From contig OX439127.1 in the NCBI GenBank assembly GCA_949318235.1, forward strand, positions 37,750,888 through 37,814,887: a stretch of 64,000 nt of DNA, in the 5' to 3' direction. This document shows, piece by piece, positions 1-15,424 of the stretch (position 1 is the first letter of the stretch; each line of letters opens with the position of its first letter). The notes beneath the pieces were generated by a model. The model made no database searches. It was not told where the DNA came from and worked only from the letters and a program-made list of their open reading frames with translations. Origin of the DNA: Ecdyonurus torrentis. Its lineage: Eukaryota; Arthropoda; Insecta; Ephemeroptera; Heptageniidae. The translations under genes and the position numbers were made by a program.

Positions 1-298
1 ATTTGCAGTGTATTTGCCATACGTAAACCTTATGGAGCGCCTTATAGCGCCTTTTTCAATTTTCACGAAGCAGGGCGCAAAGCATGAAAAGGTTCACGAG
101 CCAGGGCGGCGCCCTGGCGCGCCCTGCCTCCACTACACCCCTGATATATATATATAAGCGGTTCAAGTAAAAACACTGTTTTCTTTTTAATAATAATGGG
201 TACGAAGTTGTATGATATAAAAAGGCTGGTGTGTGCTGGTATTTAATTAGGAACCTCTTTAGCATGACAATGGAAAAGACAGATAAAAATACATGAAA

Positions 299-423
<125 letters not shown>

Positions 424-960
424 AAATAGAAGCTCAGAGTAATGAGTGTCGTAATTAGTATATTTGAATAAGAAGAATAAAAAATTTTATTACAAGATTT
501 AAATCTGATTTTTATCTTATTAAAAAAATATGAAATAATATTAAAGTCATTAAAAAATCAGTATTAAAATACCTCTTTATTTTGAAATATGTATGTATAT
601 ATTATATAAGAATAATTAAAAAAAAATTGGGTATTATACATTATATTATATACATATAGAAAATTATTACTTTAAGAGATGCGTAATTCTTGTTAGAATT
701 AATTAATTTTCTTGTGTAAGAGCTTCCTATGAGGGAGAAGCGTAGCATTAACACTTTGTAACAAATAAAATTTATTAAACGCTCTCTCTCTCTCTCACTC
801 CCTCTTTTCCTACATTTTGCAATTGCAAATTATTTCTTACGTGTTAGTTCAATAATAATACGTCGCTTTAATATATTATTATTATATAACATTCAAAATA
901 AAAAAAAAGTATTATAATATAATATATGTATGTTTGTGTATAGTGGTGTGTATGTATTTA

Positions 961-1073
961 TATTATATTATATTATATTATATTATATTATATTATATTA
1001 TATTATATTATATTATATTATATTATATTATATTATATTATATTATATTATATTATATTATATTATATTATAT

Positions 1074-1121
<48 letters not shown>
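961..1121. repeat. (TATTA)24 pentanucleotide array running into (TA)20
   Basis: Twenty-four perfect pentamers at 961-1080, then pure TA to about 1121 and an ACAT/ATAC-rich tail. The switch from a 5-bp to a 2-bp unit is abrupt. Confidence 0.97.
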
Positions 1122-1126
<5 letters not shown>

Positions 1127-1213
1127 CACACATACATACATGTACACTGGAGTTTATAATTTAATGTTATTTATATATGTTACTACTGGAATTAGATATC
1201 TTTTACGAGACCG

Positions 1214-1251
<38 letters not shown>

Positions 1252-1437
1252 AGAGACCAAATTAGAGAGAAGTTTTCTTCTTTAATGACTTGCTAGTTGG
1301 TATATAATAGGAGGAGGGTTTCGATAATAATTATGCTGGTAGATACGACGAACGAAGAGAGGTAACTGGCAAAGCAAGTAAGGTAGTACTGAGCAGGCAG
1401 ACGACATTTTATCAGGTCTTTGGTATATTAAGAGAAA

Positions 1438-1489
<52 letters not shown>

Positions 1490-2517
1490 ATTTTATTTTA
1501 TATAGTATCTTGAGGGTGGACTATATATACTTTACTAATTAGCTTGGTCAATGAACGTGCCTAGCCTGCAAAACGAGTAAGCAACTTTTGCAGTTTTTGA
1601 AAGAACAATTCCAAACTCCGTATGTCCAGCATTTATTTATATTATAATAAACATACATACATATATAATGATAATACATATATATTATATATAAATATAT
1701 ATACACACAACAGATTCTATATACGGCTACTTTGACTTGCTTTATATAAAATGTTATGCTTGTTATAATCGTAAAGTTTTTTTTTTTTTTTTTTCTACAT
1801 TATATCCCCATGCTCACATTTGTATATAATATAGTTTCATTAAAAAAGCGGTGGCCACTTCTTGTTAAACTTTAACTTACACGTATTATAAATTAGTAAT
1901 TTTATTGATTGTTTTTAGCACCTTCTGCGCGTACAAAAGAGAAAGTTGTATTGAAGTATATATAGTTGATCAAATATGTACACGCATGTTGTTTTTAATT
2001 CATTAACTTTTATCAACTTCTTTTATGTTATACTTATACATTTTTTATCGTATATATACATCAGACTTTTTTTTTGTATATGAAATGAGGAAATTATTGA
2101 CCTGTATCAAAACCTCCAGTGGAAGAAAAAGTTTTGTTTTTAATATCTGCTGAATAATAATTAGTATTTGACTAACACACTCCAACGTAAAAGTTCACTA
2201 TACTGAAAAATTATATATAAAAATACCTACTTGGCTGAATGTTTCACCCCATCTCTCTAAAGCTTCATAAATTACTTACAACAATATATTTTCATAAAAA
2301 TATAAATAATTTATAGATTGGATTTAATTATTGTTATTATCTCCCTTTTTTTAAACATTTTTTCAGTTAATGAATTTTCAGCCCCCCACTAACACTTTTT
2401 TATTTATCACATTGAAAAATTATCTACAAAGCTTTTATCTCTAGTAAATCCGCTCCATTATTACTGATATATGAGGTTCCATATTCACAATAAATAAAAA
2501 GCTGCTTTGTTTATGTG

Positions 2518-2671
<154 letters not shown>

Positions 2672-2842
2672 TATTTTTACATTCGTGACATGTAATGTAT
2701 ATGAGTGAAGTTTCATGTAATAAATTATTGCTTATATACTCTGCGTAATAAACTGATGTAATGCATCGATTGATTCAATAACTGCAAGTATATCTTAATT
2801 TATCCTTAGATTTAATTTATTAACAAGATCATTACATTATAC

Positions 2843-2888
<46 letters not shown>

Positions 2889-3452
2889 TATACACACACA
2901 TATTATAATATTATTATATTTGTGTGCTTTCAATCAAGGGCCATGGCATGTCTATTATAAATGGTATATTATTGAAACTATAACATACTACTTTCTATAC
3001 TAATATAAAACTTCCATTTACGTGGTAAAAGATGTCTTAGTTATTTATTAATTTAACAAAAATGAGGCTTTGAGCAGGATGCACGTAAACTTTATAAATA
3101 ATATTTTTCACAAATATATAATTATTGTAAATAATAATAAAACAAATATAATATAGAGAAAAAATGAAAGTTTATTAAATAATAATATTTACATCATTGT
3201 AATATGAATGCTTAACATCATCCTCATAAAATTTAACTTTGTATAATATTTCAAAAAAACTGTCTTATACACACATTGAAATCAAAACTACTGGGATACT
3301 TTACCTGCGTGATTTTATGAATGTTCGATTATGATTAATATTTATAAGAAAATGGCAGTTGAAATGGTCGATCTGTGGTCGATAATGCAAATTTAAGTTC
3401 TCCTGACTTTATAATGCACCACTCAAAATTAAAATATGACAATGACATTATA

Positions 3453-3502
3453 ATGTGTGTGTGTGTGTGTGTTTGTGTTTGTGTGTGTGTGTGTGTGTGT
3501 GT
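3453..3502. repeat. (GT)n microsatellite with GTTTGTGTTT break
   Basis: About 50 bp of GT with two TTT breaks. CA/GT arrays are rare in this window compared with TA and GA; the others are short (13858-13882, 44992-45003, 50681-50698). Confidence 0.95.
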
Positions 3503-4723
3503 ATTATACATAGAATAAAAAAAATACAATGCAAATTTGTGTTATTATGTTATTTTTCTGTTATATGGTGTATTATTAAATGTCTTGTTCAAATAAAAAA
3601 TATAAAATATATAAATAAAAGATTAAAATGGTATATTAGATGTGCATTGAGGCATAACTTTGCACTATACAGTATACTTGCATGGAGATGAGTTTTGTTT
3701 GAACATTTACACGGTTAAGCAAGTATAGGAGACGGGAAACTGCATGTTGCACCTACACACTTATTGACTGCACCAACTAATTACTTGTTTCCCTACTACT
3801 ATGCAATTGTACAGCAAGCACACCTATATACTTTATAGTATAACATAAAAAAAAAAAGTATGCATCGTATCATCGATATATATGTATGTATACAAAATAT
3901 ATTGTATCGACATTACAGGAAGAAAAGATTATAATTATGTATGTACAATTCTATTAAAAATAATAATAATAATAAAAAACTGCCTGTCAATGATCGGAAT
4001 ATTATATACACCAGCAAAACCATGAGTTTATAAACCGAGCTCGTATTATAATTGCTTAATGACAAGAAACTTGATACAGCATAAATATAAAAAAAAAGTT
4101 ATTCAGCTCATATAAACTTTGGCATTTATATATAAATATGATAAAAATTATTAAAGTATACTAATATGACATTAATTTCATCAAATTGTCATAAATCAAA
4201 GATTTATCATGATTTTTTTTTTTTTTTTTTTTTTTTGAAGAGGAGAGGGTGACGGTAATTTATTTTCGATTACTAAATTTGAATTTTTATCAAGATATTT
4301 TGTTTTGCAATAATTTTACTCTCAAATGACTTTTCTTCAAAATTATATAGTGATAAAAATATTGCAAAATTTGTATATCACTACTATATTAGTATGAAAT
4401 AATTTTTTACTAATAAATTTGATTGTATAATATAAATTTACTTGGCAGTTTGATCGTGCGTAGTATCGACATATTGCAGATGGTGTCTGATATGTTTTAC
4501 AGGAAGGCTAGTAGCACCAAAACAACACAGCACACACAATATATAGTAAGTACTATAACGTATAATATGTATGTATGTATGTACACTATAATAAGTACGG
4601 CTCAGTTAGCCGTCTTTCGCACTAGCTTGTTGAGCAAAATGTTGTAGTTGCACGTGCTTTTTGTGAAGTAGCGATAATTAGAAGTGTTGGAACGATATGT
4701 TGTTTCTCTTCAATGCTTCTTTA

Positions 4724-4851
<128 letters not shown>

Positions 4852-5022
4852 CAGACGACAGCAATTCAAGCAATATACGAGCAAATAACATAACACATAG
4901 TTTAATACAGAATACTCGCGCTATACAACCTATAAGTGACTTAACTTTATATATACCATACGTATAATGATCAAGCAACTTGTTAAAGAGATAAACTGAA
5001 AGAAAATGTAGCTCTGTTTTAC

Positions 5023-5071
<49 letters not shown>

Positions 5072-5189
5072 GCATTTAAAAATAAATATATATAATATAC
5101 ATAAAAAATATAAGAGGAGCAAAAAGGAATTCTTTTGTAAGAGATGCCAATCAGAAAAGCAGGGTTTTCTTGTGTTCTATATGTATAGA

Positions 5190-6110
5190 GTGAGCGGCTA
5201 AACGAAGGATTGGTCCACCCACTTCTTATGAGCCTCAGCTCGTTGTTATACTGCTGCTGCTGTTGTTGCTGTTGGAGTTGCTATCTCACGTCCCATTACA
5301 GAATGCTAAGAAGTAGCCACCATCACATGGAAACAAGACAGGCGACTCTGTACAATTTATTGGCCCAATTAGCAGCAATGGCTTTTCAGTACGGCCGCTA
5401 TATAGGCACTGTATAGTATCAAAGGTTTACTTGGTTCTCTCTTTCGTTTTGTTGCTCCCACTATACAGAAAAGTCTCAATCTCGTCGTAAGAAACCAGAA
5501 AACAAGAACATATACTTCATTTGATGTTAATACTTAACATAAATTGGATAAAATATTTGAAAAAATAATAATATTTATATAATTAAATGCTTATAAATAA
5601 TTAAAAAAAAAAGTAGAAAGAAAAAAAAAAAAGTTTTTTTTTATAGAAATGTTATATTATGCATGTTTAATTAAATTAGTATTTATAACATATACTGAAT
5701 TAATATTTAACTCATTTGAATAATATTTATGATGTTTGATTAGCAACGTTGTACATACGAATTAATGGGTTCAAGTTTGAGAGAAGCTGCAGGTAGAATG
5801 GGAGGTGAGGCTACCACCTTTTGTGGCGTGCATGAGTGAGCGCGTGGACACACCACAAATTCTCCTTCCTCTCCTGCTTACCGCGCCAATTAGGCAGGTA
5901 GTCGTAGCGTAATGAGCAGTAGCTGGCTAGCCGTCTTCTCTCTTTCTCTCAACTAATTAATTGGGAGCCTCCTTCCTCCTGCTTGCCTCTGCCTGCTTTG
6001 CTTGCTATATACCTTAGTATCACGTGACACGTATACGTTCAACAGTAGCTACTTGAGTCGCGTCCACCAAACACTGCCCACATTGTATTTTAGAGATCTG
6101 CAAGGTCTGC
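5190..6110. promoter_or_regulatory. Two complex GC-richer islands, candidate regulatory DNA
   Basis: 5190-5480 has CTGCTGCTGCTGTTGTTGCT and CACGTCCCATTAC. 5760-6110 has GGTGAGGCTACCACC, TGAGTGAGCGCGTGG, CAACTAATTAATTGG and TATCACGTGACACG. There is no credible coding frame: a poly-Cys frame at 5210-5416 is a CTG-repeat artefact. The islands stand out from AT-rich flanks but their function is inferred only from composition. Confidence 0.3.
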
Positions 6111-6498
6111 ACTTTATATTATTTCTAATCAGGTTTTTATTTTTATTTTGTCTTAAGTTAAATGTTACCTATATTTTTACTTTACATAATATTAAATTCT
6201 TTCATATTTTTACCGTATGATTGTTTACTATACAAATTTCTTTGTCTCCTTCAAAATCTGTGAATTTTTGCTGTTTGCTCTTTTAAAATCTCGTTTCAGA
6301 GCAAAATGAGCAAAAAATATTTCTCAAGAAATTTCTAATTAATTTGGTGCAATTTTTACGTAATGACAATGAATTTTGAAGGACTCAGCAATTTATTGCA
6401 CTGTTAACCTTTATAGCTTAGAATATGCGCACATTTTAAACGCAATTTTGACCCTAAAAAGATAAAAAAAAAAAAAAAAAAAATTGACAGAGCTTAAG

Positions 6499-6587
<89 letters not shown>

Positions 6588-6833
6588 AGAATTTTACAAA
6601 CAATATTACTTTTTGAATGCAATTTTGTAATTTTACAAAGGATTTTTGCACATCCTATATTGTAATATTAACTTATATTATATATTATAGAACAATATTA
6701 TCACAAGTTAGCAGGTGACTTTTATCGTCGTAACATTAAAAACAAATTTTAAAGTACTTGTATAGTTGTTCAAAAATTCTGTGAAGAAAAAAACAATCGT
6801 ACGAATAAATTAATAACAAATTATAAGCTTTTC

Positions 6834-6868
<35 letters not shown>

Positions 6869-6997
6869 CAAACCTAAACTAAACCTAAACATTATAATAT
6901 GCAATATATTTTTAATTTGTTAAATTTGCAACCGTGTACTGTATATCTTATTATATAGGTATCCATATTTAACCTGTATATTGAATCTGCTCCTTTG

Positions 6998-7075
<78 letters not shown>

Positions 7076-8999
7076 AATTAGATTCTCAGTTTGCATTTCT
7101 TGTTTTCTTATTATATACTTTTTTTTTCTTATTAATTTTATTTCATTATTACTTTTTTTTTATTTGTATACCGTGGCAAAGCAAGTGCACGCGGGCGACG
7201 ACATGACAAGCTAGCTCGCGGCCACCCACTTCGCTCACATGTCTCGACTTTGAACTCGAGCACTGTAAGCTCATTTCAATTACATTGTAAACTTTTACCA
7301 ATCACTGATATTGGAACGTGAATAAACCATACAACGTTGTCTTATAAAACGTTAATTAAATTTCAATGTTATTATATACTGGTGGGATATATATTAATAT
7401 TGTACAAAACTTAATGCCTTTTGGTATGATACTTTATAATGTATATTTAATTATTTTTAATAATAAAAATATATATAATATGATTATTATAAAATATTAT
7501 TTTGAAGCTTTGTACGTTTCTCTGCACGAAAAAAAGAAAATATTCCAAATAACGTTTGCAACATATATTTACATGATTTTTACAACATTTTGTGTGTATT
7601 TATTAGGGGGGGGGGGTCTGCTTTACTAAAGTGTGAAAAATATTAACCTTGCAGCGGACCTAAATTACCACTTGTTTAGTGGTAAAAAGTAACTTTGCTC
7701 AGCAGAGGAGATAACATGCTATAACATTGTTAACCTCCAGTCTTTATTCTTCCCATGTACTGTATAAAATATATATATCTATATATATATAGTCTATATA
7801 ATATACATATATATATATATATATATATGGTTGAGGTTGATCTACCCTTTGGTTTGATGAATTTAACCTAGCTCTTAAGTTTGAGTCTCCAACGCCGGAA
7901 AAGGTATACGTATATGTATATACGTATATATACGTAAAATATAGATACCAAGGCCCAATTTGAACACTGTAAAGGGTCGAAAAGTATAAGTATATTAAGT
8001 TTTTACAATTTAAAACAATGTTCTAGAATGAAAAGCACGAGTTAAACATATCTGCCAAAATTAGATACTGCACTATAAGTATATTATAGCATTTCTCATG
8101 CACTGCTTCTATGATTGTCCTGCTGGTTGCATACTTTTAAAAAACGCAGGCGCCTTACCTCGCGCTCGCGTCTAAGACCCGTACTTTAATTTACCGTTTC
8201 TATAAAATAGATTGGAATACTTTATAAAGTATCATGACAAAAAACACTTCTAAATTAAAAAACAAACAAATGTTATTATTTTAAATAAAGTTTTAATAAA
8301 TAAAATATAGCATAACATTTAATATGCATATTAAACAGAAAAATCAAATCAAAAGCAATAAAGATTTTTTTTTCTAGTTTCTTATACATTTAAAATCTTT
8401 TTGATAACTTTTATATCTATATAATCCAGTAAAAAATAATGCTCAAAAGAAAAAAAAACACGTCACCCCATATTACTTTTATACTTATTAAAATATTATA
8501 CATTGTATATTATACAAAAAATTAATAATAAAAATAATAAATTTACTTATTTTTATTCAAGATTAAATATATTACAATATCAAATCAAAAAGCATATGGA
8601 AATGAAATAAGTTATAAAAAGGGTGTTAAAGTAAATATAATAAAAAGACTACGCTATTGTTATTGACATAGGGGGGGAGTTTATGTGAGTTATACAATAT
8701 AATATTATAGAAGGAGGGAGGGAAGGGTGCTTGGGCTTTTGGTTATCTAAATTGCCAAGTGTATATGAAGCCAAGTTGTTGTGCAGTATATGAAGCTATA
8801 TCTATGAGATGGTTTTGCATGTCACAAGGATTCAATCAATGTATACATAAATGGGTGGGTGTATATGTATATTATATATAGAGTTGTAAACGAGAGGGAG
8901 TGAAAGTATATTATATATAATATGTATAACGTGTGTGAGTGTATACGAAAAAGAGAAAGAGAGGTATATATGATATCTAAACATGATGAATTGCTGCCC

Positions 9000-9174
9000 T
9001 AAACGGAATGACAACTATTTAAAGCCCATCAGACATAGTGGTCTTATCAGAAGACAAGCTATTGGGAGGCAAAAGGAACTCCTCGCGTTGCTGTTACACC
9101 CATGCCGCCGCCTCAACCACTAGTCCCAAATAGTTGGTGTAATTTCCTTTCTTGTTCCAGAGGCGACGTGTCAA

Positions 9175-9233
<59 letters not shown>

Positions 9234-9390
9234 AAAAAAAAAGAGAAAACGAGAGAGGGAAGTGTATTTTCCCTCTTTCTCACTTTAACAATGTTCCCTC
9301 TTTCCCTCTCCATCGCTGCAGTTGCCGCTCTCACTATCTTTCATTTACGCCGAATTTCTTATTCCAATTTCCTGTATCTGTCACCAAGCT
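9000..9390. promoter_or_regulatory. Complex island around a (GA)n tract
   Basis: Contains CATGCCGCCGCCTCAACC, CAGAGGCGACGTGTC, a GA tract and CTCCATCGCTGCAGTTGCC. Short open frames on both strands come from the GA tract and shift across it. No family is recognised. Confidence 0.28.
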
Positions 9391-9664
9391 AAAATGAGTA
9401 ATTTTCTGATAAGCCATCATATAAAAGACTTTACAATGTGAGGTTATTCTATATAAACTCATGTAACTATAACAACTATACACAAATGTTATAAATTGTT
9501 ATAACGCTGATTTGCATTGTTCAAAATAATTTAGATTGTAAATATTGTTATTTTTATGTAAAATTTTACTTTCATACAAAATTTTATTTGTATACATTCG
9601 AAAAATTACATTTATATGAATAAGAAAACATCTTACCCTCTCTTTTTCCATGCAATGTAACTCT

Positions 9665-9770
<106 letters not shown>

Positions 9771-10909
9771 ATCTTTGTTATTATGGAAATATTATTTCCA
9801 TGAATATATCTGAATAAATATGCATCCCCATAATTATACATTAATTTGTATAAAAGTTCAAATACCCATAGTTTGTAACATTCTGATATCAAGAGATACA
9901 AATTTGTTCACCACCATTACCTCTTTTGAAAACATATTTTGTTCTTTTGTTTTAATAATATAAGGTTCAAAAATTGAGACATCGTTAAAAATTTCTCCCT
10001 TTAATCTATATACATATATACGAGACTTGTTAAAATTCATGAATGTATATACTTGAACAATTTTCTTGAGCTGGGAAAATATGCACAGAATTTAAATTAC
10101 TTTTATTAAATAAAGGAAATTAATTGAACAGAAAAAAAAATCTATGTAATCACGTCTTTCCTATTATTATTTAAATTGTTATACGTATACTAAATCTATT
10201 GTAAAATCTTATTTAAAAAAGGATTTTCTTAGATATTTCAAATTAAAGCTTATGAACGACATGCTTCTTTTCTATGAGTCGTATATTATATAGAATGTTA
10301 CGCTTAAACTTAGCAGTTGTTGTTTTCATTCAAATTCCAAATAACCCATTAATTTGTATATATAGTTGTTATAATTTGGTTTATTTTTAATGTGTTATAT
10401 GGACATTTTAAGTGCACAATAAAATAATAAATAATAAAAAAGTTCCTCAATATAGCATTTTAATTTTATAACTATTCTTAATTGTATTGTTAATAACAAG
10501 AACTTCAACACCATATTATATAATGTGTTTGAAAAAATTGGCAATCAAAATTATACATTTAAATTGACATTTTTATAGAATTAGTTATGTATATAGTTGA
10601 TAAAAAAAAGAATAAATTTGAACAAAACGACACATATTGTGACATTTAAATTATCAATAAAACATGCTGTAAAATATTGGACTATTCTTAAGTTTTTTTT
10701 TTTTTTTTTTTTTCTTCTTTTTTTCTTCTATACATTCTAGATTGAATTGAATCATTATTTTCTATGGAGACGACTTTATATAGAGTTCTTGTTGGTTGAA
10801 AGCAATTTTGTAACATTACATAGTTGTTCCATATCAAAAGATCTAGAAAAATATTGGCAATATGTAAATAGTATGTATATGTACATCAAGCTCCTTGTTA
10901 TGCATAAAA

Positions 10910-11470
10910 AAAGGGTTAACTTTCGTCCGTGTCCGCTCGCCAGAGAGCAGCACACACTTGATGATGTGACGTCATATAAAAGGGAAGACAGCCAATCACA
11001 GTACGGAAATTGCCATCCCTGCGTGTGTCGTGATGACAGTGACACCCTAGTCTATGTAGTTTAGTATTTGGTGCTCCTCCACCCTCCACCCTTACTGTAT
11101 GCTTGGTGTCGTTTCATCTCTCCAGTAGCTCGGGTACGGAGCACAGCGGCACAAAACGAACGAACCAACACCCCCGAACCCTATATATACTTGCCTGCCA
11201 CCAAAAAACCACCCACCCCATGAATCTTTTGCAGGCTCGTTTCCTCGCCGCGATGCCCTCACAATACCACTCTGATAACAGCTTGTGGAAGGGAGAGAGA
11301 AAGAGTAATATATATATATATATATATATTCTTTACAGAGTAGGTGGATGGGACACGATGGTATACCTTATCTCCTACACCTCTATTTGCCGGACTGTAT
11401 ACAGTAGCAACAGTAAACTTCCCCCTGTCTTTTCTTCTCCACTTCGTCTTTTCTCTTGCAACTACATATA
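10910..11470 (+). promoter_or_regulatory. Candidate core promoter: CRE octamer touching a TATA box
   Basis: TGACGTCA at 10967-10974 is followed immediately by TATAAAAG (10975-10982), then CCAAT (10992-10996) and ACAGT (10998-11002) at about initiator distance. The 500 bp downstream are GC-richer and free of microsatellites apart from a short TA run. No open frame with a recognisable product follows; a 105-codon frame across the site contains the promoter words and is probably chance. It could be the 5' end of an RNA or of a gene whose exons lie further off. Confidence 0.4.
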
Positions 11471-12719
11471 CAACCAACTATAGAAGATATTTTTTTATCC
11501 TAATATTTTTGACAGATAATATCGTTGATGAGCTCTTGATGCCCCTACTCAAAAGAAGTAAGAAAAAAGTTACAATTTATCGTTTTTATTACGATATTGA
11601 AGAAAAATGTATCTATAACATGACTTGAAAGAGATGAGAATAAAAAAAAAATAATAATATAAAAAAATGATACGGTTTATTAAGTTTATATTATTAAGAT
11701 AGGAAATACCTGGTTGAATGATTATTAAAAGACATTAAATTTAAAAAAAAAATGTGTTAAACTGGAAATTATAGATTAAAAATATAGGAACAACTGTTTT
11801 ATTGTTAAATACATAAAAATTTATGTAGGTTAAGATTGATCTTCTGACATTTAATTTTATAGTTCCTTTTTTCAGTGCTTATCGTCTTATATCTATATGT
11901 ATAGAAATAGTATAAAGCATCAAATCTGGAACTCTACGGGTTTACAATTTTACGAGTGTGCAAAAAAATGTCGTTATTCTACATCGTTTAAAAAAAAATG
12001 TTATGTTGGTTAACATGTGAAAAACACACAAAATGCATTTTATAAAATTAAAATATTCACAACGAGGGTCACACAATAAGAAAACAAACATATACTATAC
12101 ACATGCCAACAGAAAAACAGTTTATTTCTCTGATTTTTTTTATGCAGTATAAATAGAAAAGTACTCAAAATTAGGTTTTAAAATACATACTTTATGCGGG
12201 CAATTTTCAATAATGCGGCAATACTGCGCCTCATGTTGTATAACATATAGCAGAATATTACAAAAGACCTGTTTATTTTAATTACAAAAAATCTTGTAAA
12301 TATATGAAATCAAATTTAAATATATTTTTTTGTTATGTATTCATTCAATAATTTTGAATTTAACTCTTTAACTCATTCACGGATTTGATATTAGATGCAG
12401 AAGTGAGTTTTTAGAATCATTGTCCACTTTTTGTTAATAACTGTTCTGCTGCTATATTATGCTTGACATGCAACCATATAAATATAAGTTTAGAAAATAA
12501 TTACTATATATATACTTTTATCAATGAAAAGGTGAAATATGGTTTTCTCATACTTGCTGTTCATTCAAATGTAATAAAAGATGTTTCTCATAATGATCTG
12601 ACTATTTTTTATGTCAGCTGGAAAAAAATTATTGCATTAAAAATAAACACAATAATATTTTTGTATGAGGATTGAAAAATATGAAGTGTATTGAGGAAAA
12701 ATCGTTATAAATGAGGTGA

Positions 12720-12819
<100 letters not shown>

Positions 12820-12991
12820 AGAAGAGAAACATCATAATTCACTTTTTTTTAAATTCTTATATAATGAATGAAGTGGTCGCACCAAATGTCAGCTACCATT
12901 TGTCACCGCGACTACATGGGCTAATGTTGTAGCGCTTCAGTGGCCACTCGTTTGTTAATATTCTTTGCTCACTCTTTCATTCTCTCTCACC

Positions 12992-13109
<118 letters not shown>

Positions 13110-13849
13110 CTCCTTCACCCGATTTAATCGAAACTTTTTCAGAGACTATAATGCAGTATAACATTTCATATAATAGCGCACCTGTACAATCAAGTTAACT
13201 CAGCAGGGATCCTAAATAACTTATACGTATAATATAGTATACTGTGCAGTATAGGAGAGAGAAGAAAAAAAGCTGAATTCACACACACGCATACTCCTAA
13301 AGTCACTAAAGTGTGTGTTATAATTGTACTTCTTATATATACGAAGAAAACTTTTACATATAAGGTCGGTATATACAATGACAGAATGAAGTATACTATC
13401 AATACAATAGTATATGAATTTCATTCACTAAATTTTAATAATAGAATATAAACCAAGAATGAGTTTATAACATTCTTGTGAGAGCATTAAATTTTAAATG
13501 TCAAACTATATATATCATGTAGGTATTCATAAAATTTATAAAGAGACACCGCAATGTAGTATAAATAAACTTTTTGACGCATTTTTTTTTTTTTAATATA
13601 TATTAATACACATTTTTTTATATTAATAATAATATAGCATATTTCTATGATATTCTGCCTTTATATACCAATTCAACCTCTTTTTTTTTGTGATATGCAC
13701 GTGGAAGACTTTTATAAATGCCGATTTTTTATACTTTATACACACTGATGTGCCTGTGTGCATATAAGTTCATAAACGTCAGGCACAAAAGCTATTGTAT
13801 GTAACTTAAAACCAATTTATTCGACTCAACTCTCTCTCTCTCTCTCTCG

Positions 13850-13883
<34 letters not shown>

Positions 13884-14652
13884 TACTTTCTTATACTCTC
13901 TGCATTATAATTTTTGTAAAGTGTATGCTTATTGGTTGTTAGTGTTAAAAGTGTTTAAGTGTTATACCTTTTTTAAGTCTAAATATGCGATCAGGTGATC
14001 AAGAGTTGTATAAGTGTGAGTGATAGTATGTAATTTTTTTCCAAATACCAAATACCAGATTGTAAATATCAAATTACATTATTATAAAATAATAATAACA
14101 ATAAATATAATATTATACACTTTAATAATGATCTCATTTAAAAAAAATAATAAAAAAAAAAAAACTTATACAATGCTCAACAGCTCTATTATTAGGTATT
14201 AAGATCACACTTTTATAAGCTTCTATAAATGACACCAAAAATGAGAGGGTCAGTTTTGGAATTTTGGGAATAAATCTATATACTAAGGCTCTGCTTTAGG
14301 ATGCCTTTGGTACAAATTAAGTAAATATATATGCATATTTCTTGGTCATATAATTAGATAATATAGCTGCTATAAATTAAAAAAATATGTATATATTCCT
14401 ACATTACAAGAAGTATAATTAATTAATTATTTTATATTATAAGAGCATTGTTTATCAGCTTTAAAAACATGCTGTTCATTCATCAGTTTCGCGGTAATTT
14501 TGTATAGCTGCCTTCACTTTTTTTTTTTTTTTTTTTTTTTTTACAAGCTGTTTAAGTATAAGTACGTATATAAAATGATACTTCTTGCTGCTATACTATA
14601 ACAGCTTTGAAACAAGAAACTGGTATAATAATACTGTGAAAGTCATCGAGAT

Positions 14653-14655
14653 AGG

Positions 14656-14697
<42 letters not shown>
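14653..14697. repeat. Poly(A) of about 45 bases
   Basis: The longest homopolymer. Other A or T runs of 20 or more: 6838, 14520, 14865, 15206, 16314, 21658, 26537, 28265, 30022, 30298, 30865, 36247, 48102, 51850, 52938, 55331, 57750, 58883, 60380, 62127. Both orientations occur, and few show retroposed sequence next to them. Confidence 0.95.
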
Positions 14698-14701
<4 letters not shown>

Positions 14702-14861
14702 CATGAAATGATAAAAAAAAATTAATTGCTAAGGAAGAAGAAGCAAACTCACATACTCAGAAGTCATAAAACTTTGAAACATCTTCTCCTTTTTTTCTCA
14801 TTCACAAACATGGTATACTAATTAATCTAATTTGAGTTTTTTTCTCTCTTCTGCATAATAA

Positions 14862-14898
<37 letters not shown>

Positions 14899-15424
14899 AT
14901 AAAAAGTTTTTGTTTATTATTATTTATTTTTTTGCGAAGTATTTTTATATGTATAACTTATATGCGCAATATCATATAAAATTATTATAATGAAATATGT
15001 ATTCCGTTATCGATACCTCTTAATTTCTACCCAAAACTGTATTGTGCAAACGTATATGAGCAAATATTAAAAATTGTAATCATAACAAATTTAATAAATT
15101 GGTTGTCCAGTAGCATATCTGCTACATTAATATTATTATACGTCTAATTAACATTATAACCTCTAAAAATATAAATAAAAAAGAACAAAATATAGCACGA
15201 AACGGAAAAAAAAAAAAAAAAAAAAAAAAACGCGTAAAGCAATACGAATTACCTGCGCATTACAAATATATCAAATAAAATATCGTATGACGTGTGTATA
15301 AATATGCTATATACTATGAGGTTTTTAGATTACAGGGTGCTTAAATTATATAACGAACAGACGATAATAGAAAACTGCACAATGAAACGATTGGAAAAAT
15401 AGTATTTTAAGCATTCGTAAATAT

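Noticed and set aside
930..1265. 111- and 76-codon frames across the TATTA/TA array
   Set aside because: They translate simple repeats into ILYYI and YI runs; no coding signal.
6892..7214. (ER)n and (SL)n frames over GA/CT arrays
   Set aside because: GA repeats read as Glu-Arg and CT repeats as Ser-Leu on the two strands; not genes.
10747..11064. Overlapping 105- and 89-codon frames on opposite strands
   Set aside because: No family resemblance, and the frames cross the CRE/TATA promoter words; chance frames in a GC-richer island are more likely.
14478..14500. Hammerhead-like CATCAGTTTCGCGG
   Set aside because: Core blocks are adjacent with no stem II between them.
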